A stretch of DNA of 64,000 nt from Advenella kashmirensis WT001. GTDB lineage: Bacteria > Pseudomonadota > Gammaproteobacteria > Burkholderiales > Burkholderiaceae_B. Numbering within the stretch: the stretch's first letter is position 1; each line of letters starts with the position of its first letter. Shown piece after piece: positions 19,200-27,512 of this stretch. The notes beneath the pieces were generated by a model. It was given only the letters and a program-made list of their open reading frames with translations. It had not been told where the DNA came from and ran no database searches. The DNA lies in contig NC_017964.1 of NCBI RefSeq assembly GCF_000219915.2, forward strand, positions 1,178,001-1,242,000. Reading direction: 5' to 3'. Made by a program: the position numbers and the translations under genes.

Positions 19200-19853
19200 T
19201 CATCCTGCGGGAGCGGCGTTGCACGCATGCACGCTTTCGAACTCCAGCAGCCAGCGCTTGCGCGGCAGCCCGCCACCATAACCGGTGAGCGAGCCATCGG
19301 CGCCGATAACCCGGTGGCAGGGAATCACAATGCTGATGCGGTTGCGATGGTTGGCGGTGCCCACAATGCGGGCGTGCGCACCGTTGCCGATCTCGCTGGC
19401 CAGGTCGCCATAACTGCAGGTTCTGCCGTAGGGAATGCGCTGTAAATGCGCCCATACGGTTTCGTCAAAAGCGGTCCCGGGTGCATCCAGCGCGAGCTCG
19501 AACGTGTGCCTCTGGCCGGCGAAGTAGGCATCCATCTGTTGTTGTACTGCATCCAGACAGGGATGATCCTGCCCAGTCAACGCAAACCCGTAACGGGTTC
19601 GCAAATCGTTGATTTCCTTGGTGATTGTCTCTACCGTATCCAGAAACTCCAGCAGCACCACACCTTTATCCGATGCCATGGCAATCATGGGCCCCACGGG
19701 CGAATCCAAAAACCTGTAATACAACGGCTTGCCGGCGGCGCCGGACGAGGGCTTATCGCAGAGCGCGTGGACACTGTGTTGCAGGCGCGCCAGCGTCTCT
19801 GGGGCCAGGGTGAAAGCGGAGTGCGGGAACAATTCGTTATTGAGCATGGCCAT
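19200..19853 (-). CDS. ogt: Methylated-DNA--protein-cysteine methyltransferase
   Basis: Suicide repair enzyme that takes alkyl groups from O6-alkylguanine. The active site IPCHRVIGADGSLTGYGGGLPRKRWLLE-type region is intact (PCHR with acceptor cysteine), preceded by IPYGRTCSYGDLASEIGN, the arginine-finger and DNA-recognition helix. An N-terminal ribonuclease-like domain (YYRFLDSPVGPMIAMASDKG) is present, and there is no AdaA domain, so it is an Ogt-type enzyme of about 217 residues. The start at 19853 or the neighbouring ATG at 19847 are equally possible. Confidence 0.92.
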   Translation of the reverse strand: MAMLNNELFPHSAFTLAPETLARLQHSVHALCDKPSSGAAGKPLYYRFLDSPVGPMIAMASDKGVVLLEFLDTVETITKEINDLRTRYGFALTGQDHPCLDAVQQQMDAYFAGQRHTFELALDAPGTAFDETVWAHLQRIPYGRTCSYGDLASEIGNGAHARIVGTANHRNRISIVIPCHRVIGADGSLTGYGGGLPRKRWLLEFESVHACNAAPAG

Positions 19854-20211
19854 GACTAGGAGAAACGATACCGGTCGCGATGGGCAGCGTTGCCGGCCAG
19901 ACACCTATCTTACTGTGAACAGAAGTCAATGGTGCAATTTTACGTGATCATTTCATATTCGCAACAGTGTCTACGCTGACGCTGCACGCTTGGGTCGACG
20001 CACGGAGTCGGGAGGCCGATAGGCGGAACAATACGATAGAAAAAGCGCCGCGAGCAGCCGGGGATGGGCCATTTTTAATTATTCCGTCGCAAACTACTTG
20101 TCTGACATGAACAAATGAAATAAGATGTCATACAACATAAGATGATAACAAAATTGTCATTTATCTTGCGGCACTGCGCTGCGTTTTCATTTTTTCTACG
20201 ACAGGGTATTC
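19854..20211. other. Intergenic region upstream of kdgD
   Basis: 358 bases. The kdgD-proximal 130 bases are AT-rich and hold a candidate operator (20098-20135) and the promoter. No ORF is credible. Confidence 0.5.
20098..20135 (+). promoter_or_regulatory. Paired TTGTNTGACA inverted half-sites upstream of kdgD
   Basis: TTGTCTGACA at 20098-20107 and TGTCATACAA at 20126-20135 are inverted copies matching at 9 of 10 positions with an 18-base spacer. A further TTGTCAT lies at about 20154. They sit 77-114 bases before the kdgD ATG. The likely ligand-sensing repressor is the FadR-type protein encoded downstream of garD; this rests on context. Confidence 0.4.
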
Positions 20212-21099
20212 ATGAATCCACAGGAATTGAAACAGACCGTTAGTGAAGGACTGCTGTCCTTCCCCGTTACCGACTTTGATGAGCAGGGCAATTTCAATGC
20301 CGACAGCTATGCGCGCCGGCTCGAATGGCTGGCACCCTATGGCGCCAGCGCGTTGTTTGCCGCGGGGGGAACAGGCGAGTTCTTTTCGCTTGAGCCCGAA
20401 GAGTATTCAAATGTGATAGGCACCGCGGTGCAAACCTGCGCAGGCAAAGTGCCGATTATTGCAGGGGCGGGCGGCGGCACACGGCTGGCGATTCGTTATG
20501 CGCAAGCGGCAGAAAAGGCCGGCGCTCAGGGCTTGCTACTGATGCCGCATTACCTGACCGAAGCCGATCAGGACGGGGTTGCGCTGCATGTGGAGCAGGT
20601 ATGCAAAGCAGTGGGTCTGGGCGTAATTGTTTATAACCGCTCGCTTTGCCGGCTCAATGCCGACCAGCTTGAGCGCCTGGCTGAACGTTGTCCAAACCTG
20701 GTGGGTTACAAGGACGGCATAGGCGATATTGAATTGATGGTCACGATCCGCCGTCGTCTGGGTGAGCGCCTGTCTTATCTGGGCGGGCTGCCTACTGCCG
20801 AGTTTTATGCTGCCGCCTATCGGGCGCTGGGGGTGCCGGTGTATTCGTCGGCGGTATTCAATTTCATTCCGAAAACAGCCATGGACTTTTATCGTGCTAT
20901 CGTAGCGGGAGACCAGGCAACGGTTGACCGGCTGATAACGGATTTTTTCATTCCCTATTCAGTCATCCGCAATCGCTGCAAGGGCTATGCAGTCAGCATT
21001 GTCAAGGAAGGCGCAAAAATTGTCGGGCATGACGCCGGCGGTGTACGGGCCCCCCTGACCAACCTGACCCGTCAGGAGAGTGAGGCGCTGGCTGCCTGA
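20212..21099 (+). CDS. kdgD: 5-dehydro-4-deoxyglucarate dehydratase
   Basis: DapA-superfamily TIM barrel of 295 residues that dehydrates and decarboxylates 5-keto-4-deoxyglucarate to 2-oxoglutarate semialdehyde in hexarate breakdown. Evidence: [15 protein letters not shown] at the N-terminus, the GGTGEFFSL motif, the nucleophilic tyrosine region [11 protein letters not shown] and the Schiff-base lysine [11 protein letters not shown]. The next gene, 147 bases on, is garD, which makes its substrate. The frame is intact. Confidence 0.95.
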   Translation: MNPQELKQTVSEGLLSFPVTDFDEQGNFNADSYARRLEWLAPYGASALFAAGGTGEFFSLEPEEYSNVIGTAVQTCAGKVPIIAGAGGGTRLAIRYAQAAEKAGAQGLLLMPHYLTEADQDGVALHVEQVCKAVGLGVIVYNRSLCRLNADQLERLAERCPNLVGYKDGIGDIELMVTIRRRLGERLSYLGGLPTAEFYAAAYRALGVPVYSSAVFNFIPKTAMDFYRAIVAGDQATVDRLITDFFIPYSVIRNRCKGYAVSIVKEGAKIVGHDAGGVRAPLTNLTRQESEALAA

Positions 21100-21246
21100 T
21101 TGATAAGCTTGGCGCCCAATAGTTTGAAGTGTGCGAGCCTTGGCCCTGGCGCCAGAGTACCTTGCGGATTGGCTGATCATCATGTAGCGCCGATGGCTCA
21201 CGGCAGGTCTCAGCAGGCCGGGCTTGCCCGTCTACCGGTGAGGATC

Positions 21247-22797
21247 ATGTTGGAAGAGACACTTAAGCCTTTATATATTCGAATCAGTGGTCAGGACAAT
21301 GTCGCGATTGTTGTCAATGAAGGCGGCTTGCCGGCGGGCACCGTCTTTGCCTGTGGCCTGACATTACAGACTGCGGTGCCGCAGGGACACAAGGTTGCCC
21401 TGCAGGATATTGCCAGGGATGCGCCGGTTATTCGTTATGGCGTGGTCATCGGCTATGCGCTGTGCGACGTTGCGGCGGGCGCCTGGGTCAATGAGGCCAT
21501 GTTGCGCATGCCGCAGGCACCATCGCTGGACGCGCTGCCGATGGCAACGAGCCAGCCAGCTCAGGCAGCACCATTGAGCGGCTTGACTTTTGATGGCTAT
21601 CGTAATGCCGACGGTACGGTTGGCACCCGCAATATCCTGGCCATTAGCGCTACCGTGCAATGCGTGACAGGCGTCGTTGAATTTGCCGTGCGCAAAATCC
21701 GCGAGGAATTATTGCCGCGTTATCCAAATGTAGACGATGTCGTGTACCTGGAGCATGGTTATGGTTGCGGTGTGGCGATTGATGTGCCCAATGCCGAGAT
21801 TCCGATTCGCACCTTGCGTAACCTGAGCCTGAATCCCAATTTCGGCGGCCAGATTCTGCTGGTGAGCCTGGGTTGCGAGAAACTGCAGGCGCCAAGAATG
21901 TTTCCTGCCGGCAGCATTCCGATAGCACAGGATGATCCATACCTGATTACGCTTCAGGACGAAGAGAATGTCGGCTTCGCGAGCATGATCGACGCAATCA
22001 TGACAAAAGCCGAAAGACGACTCGTCCAGTTAAACGCCCGCAAGCGCGAGCCCTGTCCGTTGTCAGGGTTGGTGGTGGGGGTGCAGTGTGGCGGCAGCGA
22101 TGCCTTTTCAGGCGTTACCGCCAATCCGGCGGTCGGGTATGCGACCGATTTGCTGGTGCGGGCCGGTGCGACGGTCATGTTCTCGGAGGTCACCGAAGTT
22201 CGCGATGGCATTGCCCAGTTGACTGCTCGCGCGGCCACCCCGGAAGTCGGCCAGGCGCTGTTGCGTGAAATGCAGTGGTACGACGATTATCTGAAGCAGG
22301 GTGGGGCGGATCGCAGCGCCAATACCAGCCCGGGTAACAAACGTGGTGGCCTGTCCAATATTGTGGAAAAAGCGATGGGCTCGATTGTCAAATCGGGTAC
22401 GACAGCGATTAACGGCGTGGTGGCGCCCGGTGAAAAAGTGGCCAGCAAGGGACTCAATTTTCTGGCCACGCCGGCCAGCGATTTCATTTGCGGCACGCTG
22501 CAACTGGCTGCAGGCATGAATCTGCACGTCTTTACCACGGGCAGAGGGACACCTTATGGCCTGGCGGCGGTACCTGTGATCAAGGTTGCGACCCGCGATA
22601 GTCTGGCGCGACGCTGGTTTGATCTGATGGATCTGAATGCCGGCCAGATTGCCACGGGCCAGGCCACGATTGAACAGGTGGGCCAGCAATTGTTTGATTT
22701 GATGATCGCGATTGCCAGTGGTCGACAGCAATCCTGTGCTGAAAAGCTAAAATTGCACAATTCACTGGTACTGTTTAACCCGGCGCCGGTAACCTGA
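21247..22797 (+). CDS. garD: Galactarate dehydratase
   Basis: 516-residue UxaA/GarD-family dehydratase that converts D-galactarate to 5-keto-4-deoxyglucarate. It has an N-terminal SAF-like domain ([37 protein letters not shown]) and a large C-terminal domain with [52 protein letters not shown] and [19 protein letters not shown]. The start at 21247 follows GAGG; the frame back to 21100 carries no homology. Together with kdgD it gives a short route from galactarate to 2-oxoglutarate semialdehyde. Confidence 0.95.
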   Translation: MLEETLKPLYIRISGQDNVAIVVNEGGLPAGTVFACGLTLQTAVPQGHKVALQDIARDAPVIRYGVVIGYALCDVAAGAWVNEAMLRMPQAPSLDALPMATSQPAQAAPLSGLTFDGYRNADGTVGTRNILAISATVQCVTGVVEFAVRKIREELLPRYPNVDDVVYLEHGYGCGVAIDVPNAEIPIRTLRNLSLNPNFGGQILLVSLGCEKLQAPRMFPAGSIPIAQDDPYLITLQDEENVGFASMIDAIMTKAERRLVQLNARKREPCPLSGLVVGVQCGGSDAFSGVTANPAVGYATDLLVRAGATVMFSEVTEVRDGIAQLTARAATPEVGQALLREMQWYDDYLKQGGADRSANTSPGNKRGGLSNIVEKAMGSIVKSGTTAINGVVAPGEKVASKGLNFLATPASDFICGTLQLAAGMNLHVFTTGRGTPYGLAAVPVIKVATRDSLARRWFDLMDLNAGQIATGQATIEQVGQQLFDLMIAIASGRQQSCAEKLKLHNSLVLFNPAPVT

Positions 22798-22955
22798 TGG
22801 TGGAGTTTAAATCGGTGCCACCCGGCCTGTCATTTTCAAATGTCGCAGGACAATCCCGGAACCGGAGGGGTTCTGGCCGTTTTTTGGAAAAAACGTTTTA
22901 AAATCATACTTTTCCTATCTGTAACTAAACTATTCTTACGGTGACCACAGTACCT

Positions 22956-23684
22956 ATGCCAACCCGCCTATTGATTAACGCTGGCCCAATTAAAAGAAGA
23001 GGCAGAACGCTCTCGGATGAAGTGGTCGAGCAACTGACCGAAAAAATCCAGTCGGGCAGCCTGGAAGTGGGGAAAAAGCTCCCGACAGAATCGGAATTTG
23101 TCGAGGCCTTTGGCGTGAGCAGAAGTGTGATTCGCGAAGCCATTTCACAATTGCAGGCGCGAGGTCTGGTCGAAACGCGCCACGGTGTCGGCACTTTCGT
23201 GCGCGAGCCTTCTGTCAAAGATGTGATTTTTGATCGCAGCACCATGTCGCCGGGTACGGCCCAAGAGCTGGCTGCTGTGCTGGAGGTGCGGGCATGTCTG
23301 GAGTCCGAGGCGGCAGGCCTGGCGGCCCAGCGGCGTACCGACGAACAGTTGGCAGAGCTCGAACGCATTCTGCGTGCCCTGGTCAAGGAAGATATTTCCC
23401 GCGATATCTCGGTGGATGTCGATTTTCAATTCCATGAACAGATCGCCAAGTCCACGCACAACTCACACTTTCTGGATCTGCTGCGCCAGCTGGGCAAACA
23501 TGCGATACCGCGTAGCCGGCTGGCGATTTTCGATCAGGAAAAAGCCATGTACCAGCAGCGCCTGAACATGGAACATGAGGCAATATTCAACGCCATCGCG
23601 GCGCAGGATGCCGATGCGGCGCGTGCTGCCATGCGCATGCACATTATCAATAGCCGCCAGCGGATGAGATCGGCAAGCAAATAA
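22956..23684 (+). CDS. FadR/FCD-type regulator of the hexarate genes (predicted)
   Basis: GntR-superfamily repressor of about 242 residues. The winged helix is at ~15-85 (LSDEVVEQLTEKIQSGSLEVGKKLPTESEFVEAFGVSR, SVIREAISQLQARGLVET, GVGTFV). The FCD domain follows (EVRACLESEAAGLAA, DVDFQFHEQIAKSTHN, NMEHEAIFNAIAAQDADAAR). It is 158 bases after garD on the same strand, and FCD proteins commonly control hexarate or hexuronate genes, so it probably regulates kdgD-garD. The start is uncertain: a GTG at 22941 is also in frame; the ATG at 22956 has GGTGA upstream. Confidence 0.87.
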   Translation: MPTRLLINAGPIKRRGRTLSDEVVEQLTEKIQSGSLEVGKKLPTESEFVEAFGVSRSVIREAISQLQARGLVETRHGVGTFVREPSVKDVIFDRSTMSPGTAQELAAVLEVRACLESEAAGLAAQRRTDEQLAELERILRALVKEDISRDISVDVDFQFHEQIAKSTHNSHFLDLLRQLGKHAIPRSRLAIFDQEKAMYQQRLNMEHEAIFNAIAAQDADAARAAMRMHIINSRQRMRSASK

Positions 23685-23693
23685 AAAATACCG

Positions 23694-23711
23694 CCACGCT
23701 GTTGTGCGTGG
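23694..23711 (+). terminator. Hairpin after the FadR-type regulator
   Basis: CCACGC-TGTTGT-GCGTGG starts 10 bases after the stop. The following ATTCTT is T-poor, so this may be a weak terminator or an end-stabilising stem. Confidence 0.3.
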
Positions 23712-23904
23712 ATTCTTATGGGTGTCTTCGCCTGTGCCGGTTCTTGCGCCGGCCGAACGCGTCGCGGTCCTTGACGGACCGGTGCGACTGTGCTGTCATT
23801 GAGCTGAAAGACTAAAAAGCCAAAGCCGCAATGGCATCAGCGCATAGCCTGTCGTTTTGCCGCAAGGGCGTTTGGCCTGGTCCCTGCAATGACAAAGGAG
23901 CACT

Positions 23905-24753
23905 ATGACAGTCGAATACGCAAGACAACATTTTCCCGCGCTGTGTCGCCCCCGTCTCGCAGAAAGTCACAAGGGCAGCTTCGGCACCGTTGGCGTTGTC
24001 GGCGGGGCACCCGGCATGACGGGTGCGGCATTGCTGGCCGCCCGGGCCGCCCTGATGCAGGGCGCAGGCAAAGTCAAAATTGGGTTTGTTGATGATTTGC
24101 CGTTTGTTGTAGACCCTTCGCATCCCGAGCTCATGCTGGGACGTGCCGACCAGTTGCTGCGTTCGGGCCAGATAACGGTGTGTGTGGCCGGGGTCGGCAT
24201 GGGGCTGGACGAAAAATCCCTGGGCCTGCTGTACCAGGTGTTTCGGGCCACGCTTGATATTCCTTTGGTGCTGGACGCAGATGGCCTGACTTTACTGGCG
24301 CAGGGAAAAATTGGTGCAGGTCCGCGCAATCGCGTACTGGTGCTTACGCCGCACCCTCAGGAAGCGGCAAGGCTGCTCGATTGCGACGTGACAGAAGTGC
24401 AACAGGGCCGGGCGCGCGCCGCCGTGGCAATCAGCAAGAAATATGAGGCATGGACCGTGCTCAAAGGCCACAGAACGGTGATTTGCTCGCCACAGGGGGA
24501 CACCCATGTGAACATGACTGGGAACCCGGGGCTGGCCTCTGGCGGTACCGGCGATGTGCTGGCGGGGATGCTGGGCGCATGCCTGGCGCAGGGCATTGAA
24601 GCGGCTCAGGCTATATCCGGCGCTGTATGGCTGCATGGCGCCGCAGCTGATCTATTGGTCAAAGAGGGCACCGGCCCCATCGGCCTGACGGCCACAGACG
24701 TCTTGCTGGCCGCGCGTCGTGTACGTAATGCAATGGTGATAGCCGACTCGTGA
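23905..24753 (+). CDS. nnrD: ADP-dependent NAD(P)H-hydrate dehydratase
   Basis: Ribokinase-like enzyme of 282 residues that repairs hydrated NADH and NADPH by dehydration with ADP. Family patterns are GSFGTVGVVGGAPGMTGAALLAARAAL, VLDADGLTLLA, VLTPHPQEAARLL, WTVLKGHRTVI and the ATP/ADP site NPGLASGGTGDVLAG. It is the stand-alone C-terminal half of the YjeF/NnrD protein; the epimerase half is absent here. AAAGGAG precedes the ATG. Confidence 0.9.
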   Translation: MTVEYARQHFPALCRPRLAESHKGSFGTVGVVGGAPGMTGAALLAARAALMQGAGKVKIGFVDDLPFVVDPSHPELMLGRADQLLRSGQITVCVAGVGMGLDEKSLGLLYQVFRATLDIPLVLDADGLTLLAQGKIGAGPRNRVLVLTPHPQEAARLLDCDVTEVQQGRARAAVAISKKYEAWTVLKGHRTVICSPQGDTHVNMTGNPGLASGGTGDVLAGMLGACLAQGIEAAQAISGAVWLHGAAADLLVKEGTGPIGLTATDVLLAARRVRNAMVIADS

Positions 24754-24828
24754 GCCCGATTTTTGCACACGTGCCAAGCTTCCAGGGACGGGTCATTTGT
24801 TGTATTTTTATTGCATTGCCAAAAAAGC

Positions 24829-24857
24829 TTGCACAGGAACGCAAAAGAGGTCATAAT
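24829..24857 (+). promoter_or_regulatory. Sigma70 promoter of tRNA-Ala
   Basis: TTGCAC (24829-24834), a 17-base spacer, then CATAAT (24852-24857). The first base of the mature tRNA is 37 bases further on. Confidence 0.6.
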
Positions 24858-24894
24858 TCCGCTTCTTCGCTAAACAACATTAGTTGAGACGTGT

Positions 24895-24970
<76 letters not shown>

Positions 24971-24989
24971 AAAAATTTCAACAAAGTTG

Positions 24990-25019
24990 TTGGCAAGAAA
25001 CCAGAAGATGTGCTAGAAT
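24990..25019 (+). promoter_or_regulatory. Promoter of tRNA-Glu
   Basis: TTGGCA (24990-24995), an 18-base spacer and TAGAAT (25014-25019), about 90 bases before the tRNA-Glu 5' end. It implies that Glu and Asp tRNAs can be made separately from tRNA-Ala. Confidence 0.45.
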
Positions 25020-25108
25020 CTCGGATTCTTAAATTGACTGGTTAGAAGTTCAGGCAGTATTTACATGCCAACGTAAATACAAGGTTTGAGAAAAGTTAGT
25101 ACAGTCCT

Positions 25109-25184
25109 GTCCCCTTCGTCTAGAGGCCTAGGACACCACCCTTTCACGGTGGGTACAGGGGTTCGAATCCCCTAGGGGACGCCA
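25109..25184 (+). tRNA. tRNA-Glu (anticodon TTC)
   Basis: 76 bases with encoded CCA. Acceptor GTCCCCT pairs with AGGGGAC; anticodon arm CCACC-CTTTCAC-GGTGG gives anticodon TTC; T-arm GGGGTTCGAATCCCC is perfect. Confidence 0.97.
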
Positions 25185-25230
25185 GGCATTTTGTTTTATA
25201 AACAGATTGTTTGAAAAATTTCACCGCTGC

Positions 25231-25307
25231 GGAGCGGTAGTTCAGTTGGTTAGAATACCGGCCTGTCACGCCGGGGGTCGCGGGTTCGAGTCCCGTCCGC
25301 TCCGCCA
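25231..25307 (+). tRNA. tRNA-Asp (anticodon GTC)
   Basis: 77 bases with encoded CCA. Acceptor GGAGCGG pairs with CCGCTCC; anticodon arm CCGGC-CTGTCAC-GCCGG gives GTC; T-arm CGGGTTCGAGTCCCG. It lies 46 bases after tRNA-Glu. Confidence 0.97.
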
Positions 25308-25319
25308 TAGATATCAATA

Positions 25320-25350
25320 GGTTAGCGCAAATTTGCGGCTAGCCTTTTTT
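25320..25350 (+). terminator. Rho-independent terminator of the tRNA cluster
   Basis: GGTTAGCGCAAA folds against TTTGCGGCTAGCC with a single bulged G, forming a 12-pair stem followed by TTTTTTG. It begins 13 bases after tRNA-Asp. Confidence 0.85.
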
Positions 25351-25708
25351 GTTTTTGGCAGCCCGAATGCTACAGACTCTACCCATCAACAGGGATTGGT
25401 CGCTTCAATAATGGTACTGTCATCTCCGCAAAGCAGAAACCCATGCCGAATTTAATGCCTGGCCAAGATCGTATCCGTGGCGCAACAGGATGATAATGAG
25501 GCTGTCTGGGATATTCTGAAGCGACTCATCGAGCTTGGTGCAGAAGGTCTGGCAGAAAAACTTGTCTTTGAGAATATCAACACTGGTTGCAATGAAGCGG
25601 CCTAGTGTTGTGAGACGCATGGCCAAGGCAAAACGGCAACAGAAGCAACAGCATATTGATCCAGGCCCATCATCGCCGCGCAGGGCGATGTGGCGGGCGA
25701 TTGCTGTC
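25351..25708. other. Gap between the tRNA cluster and zinT
   Basis: 358 bases with no complete gene. The only protein-like stretch is the 50-codon segment listed at 25456-25605. I found no tRNA-end repeat that would mark an attachment site. Confidence 0.5.
25456..25605 (+). pseudogene. Unassigned coding-like fragment after the tRNA cluster
   Basis: A 49-codon frame without its own ATG ends in TAG at 25603. It reads AKIVSVAQQDDNEAVWDILK and continues KRLIELGAEGLAEKLVFENI, which looks like a real amphipathic helical protein. A stop at 25453 closes it upstream. The composition recalls the N-terminal region of some mutator-type transposases, but I cannot confirm this. It is most likely the remnant of a mobile-element or accessory gene. 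Confidence 0.3.
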
Positions 25709-26386
25709 TTAATGGTACATCAGGTCGTGAACAATGGTTTTGGGTTTCCATGCCGATGGAAAGTAGGTAGGCCAGTTGTGCAGTTCTTCACTTAGTTTCT
25801 GGTGGCCATCGTTGCCGAAGTATATATGAAAGTGGTCGGCCTTTTTCGGGGCAATAATGTGGTCACTAAATTGGATAAAACCCGGTGCCTGTGCTTCGCC
25901 TTGTTGCTTGGTGAACAAGTAACGCACGCCCCGGTTGCCGGCTTTGTATGTCAGGATCTTGTAGCCATCGTATTTATACTGAGCGCTGTAATTTTTCCCA
26001 TTTTGATAAAAAGTGAAAGTGTCATCCTTGATGACCAGACGATCAATGTCGGTCTTGTATCCGGCATCGTAGTACTGCTTGTATTGCTCTGCCGTCTTGT
26101 CTTTTTTCTGCTCTGCCTTATGCGCCATTACCTTATCGAGCGTGCCGTTTTGCAACAGCGGGTAAATGGACTGCCAGTCTCCTGCCCAATCTGACAGGCT
26201 GCGATCTTTGACATCGGTATCCGCAAAAAAACCTTTAGCCGCGGTTTTTTTATTTGTTTCGGAGCCATGCGCATGATCGTGGGAATGACCGTGGGCGTGA
26301 TCATGTTGATGTGTCTGGGCACCGGCGCTGGCGGTCAGTGCGCAGGAAAAAACAGCGATCTGGATTAACTTGGTTGAAATGCTCAT
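25709..26386 (-). CDS. zinT: Periplasmic zinc-binding protein ZinT
   Basis: 225-residue ZinT/YodA protein that holds zinc in the periplasm and passes it to ZnuA under zinc starvation. Signal peptide at 1-23 (ending ASAGAQ), then a His-rich leader with HDHAHGHSHDHAHG (about residues 28-41). The calycin-like domain contains LSDWAGDWQSIYPLL near the start and the C-terminal metal ligands in KKADHFHIYFGND and EELHNWPTYFP. A strong Zur-type operator precedes it by 37 bases. No znuABC genes are nearby. Confidence 0.95.
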   Translation of the reverse strand: MSISTKLIQIAVFSCALTASAGAQTHQHDHAHGHSHDHAHGSETNKKTAAKGFFADTDVKDRSLSDWAGDWQSIYPLLQNGTLDKVMAHKAEQKKDKTAEQYKQYYDAGYKTDIDRLVIKDDTFTFYQNGKNYSAQYKYDGYKILTYKAGNRGVRYLFTKQQGEAQAPGFIQFSDHIIAPKKADHFHIYFGNDGHQKLSEELHNWPTYFPSAWKPKTIVHDLMYH

Positions 26387-26422
26387 GACATTGACTATCC
26401 TGTAGTAGGTTGGTAATTGATT

Positions 26423-26445
26423 GAAATGTTATAACATAACAATAA
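26423..26445 (-). promoter_or_regulatory. Zur operator upstream of zinT
   Basis: GAAATGTTATAACATAACAAT contains the perfect dyad TGTTAT-AAC-ATAACA (26427-26441), a close match to the proteobacterial Zur box GAAATGTTATANTATAACATTTC. It is 37 bases before the zinT ATG, where Zur with zinc would block transcription. Confidence 0.8.
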
Positions 26446-26807
26446 ATGCCGTCAATTAACTTTATCCGAATCAATCAGCTTCGCGGTGTGTTTCACGGGT
26501 GGGGTGACGTTTTATGTACTGATTCTGTATAGTCAGCTGGCCCGCCGCTTGCATTTGGCAGCGTCGGCGTCATGTCATGAACAATACTTGTCACGCTGAT
26601 GCCAGCCTGTTTTTTTGCACTTCCAATAGCTGTGCATTTTTATTCTTCGCCGGCTGGCGTTTATACAGATGTCATTTTTTACCGAGCGGCCAAAGCTGCA
26701 GATGTTTGGCTGTCTGAGGCCTGTTCCCCGGACGTCGCCGGGGGACCGGTAGCCATTGTTTGTATTATTATCTATTATGACAATTGGCATATTATGTTCG
26801 CGGCGGA
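26446..26807. other. Gap upstream of the zinT operator
   Basis: 362 bases, AT-rich in parts. Short ORFs on both strands have no protein-like features. I see nothing assignable here. Confidence 0.4.
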
Positions 26808-27062
26808 CTATTTTCTGTGTTTGGCGGCGTCGTCTCTTTGTATCCGATCCAGCGATCTCTCGGTTTCTTCCTCACTAAGCGCCTGCTGTTGCAGCATGCA
26901 TTGGTCAAAATGAGGCGAACCAGGTTGAATGCCCAGCGTAGCACACTGCTTGCGGTATCCATCTGCTTCCATTTCGTCCAGCGCCTGGCATCCGCTCAGC
27001 AGGCTGACCAGCACAAGGCTGGTGGCTACAATGGTTTTGGTTGACGACAATTGACGCATCAT
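26808..27062 (-). CDS. Small hypothetical lipoprotein
   Basis: 84 residues. The N-terminus is a lipoprotein signal peptide, with positive start MMRQLSSTK, a hydrophobic stretch, and lipobox LLSGC (cysteine at about residue 25). The mature ~60 residues are charged, with a second and third Cys (KQCATLGIQPG, FDQCMLQQQAL) and a final helix EEETERSLDRIQR. It resembles the small Cys-containing envelope lipoproteins found across Proteobacteria, but I do not recognise a named family. Codon use looks normal. Confidence 0.7.
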   Translation of the reverse strand: MMRQLSSTKTIVATSLVLVSLLSGCQALDEMEADGYRKQCATLGIQPGSPHFDQCMLQQQALSEEETERSLDRIQRDDAAKHRK

Positions 27063-27512
27063 GTTTTCTCCCCAAAAAAGAATGAATGCTTATTAAATCA
27101 TCGATTGCGTTTTCTGCATAGCGACTAAACCAATCCGGTATCCTGAACAGATAATGGGCCTATGGCTTGAGCGTGGCCAACAGACCTATCCGGCGCCCGG
27201 CGTACATGCAATCACATATGAAATAATTCTGCTCGTGCTTCGCAGTCGACATAAGTGCTGTATATGAGGGTTGATGATCCTGGTTGTACACTGGGCGTGA
27301 TCGTAGGCCATGCGCTGTGCGATATTGCGGCAGATGTGCCTCGGTCTATTAAAGCGACGGCGCACACGCAAGGTTTTTTGGTTTACTTTTCTGCAAAACA
27401 AGGGGCAGATGCGGCTTGCTCGTCCCGCAGGATTGAGCAGCCCCCAAAAACCAGCCCAGTCTCTCCGGCTTTGGGGCGCAGTACATCGGGGGCAGTTCAA
27501 GTCCGCAGGATA
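27063..27512. other. Gap holding a GarD-like fragment
   Basis: 450 bases between the lipoprotein and the SDR gene with no intact gene. A short segment near 27294 resembles the N-terminal domain of GarD (listed separately). The rest shows no recognisable coding signal. Confidence 0.5.
27294..27331 (+). pseudogene. Fragment resembling the GarD/UxaA N-terminal domain
   Basis: These 38 bases match garD positions 21439-21476 at 32 of 38 places. The translated pieces are GVIVGHALCDIAA here and [13 protein letters not shown] in garD; three of six differences are silent or conservative, as expected for homologous coding sequence. Flanks diverge quickly (upstream VDDPGCTL, downstream VPRSIKAT) with no ATG context or full domain. 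It is best read as the relic of a second hexarate or altronate dehydratase N-terminal gene. Confidence 0.4.
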
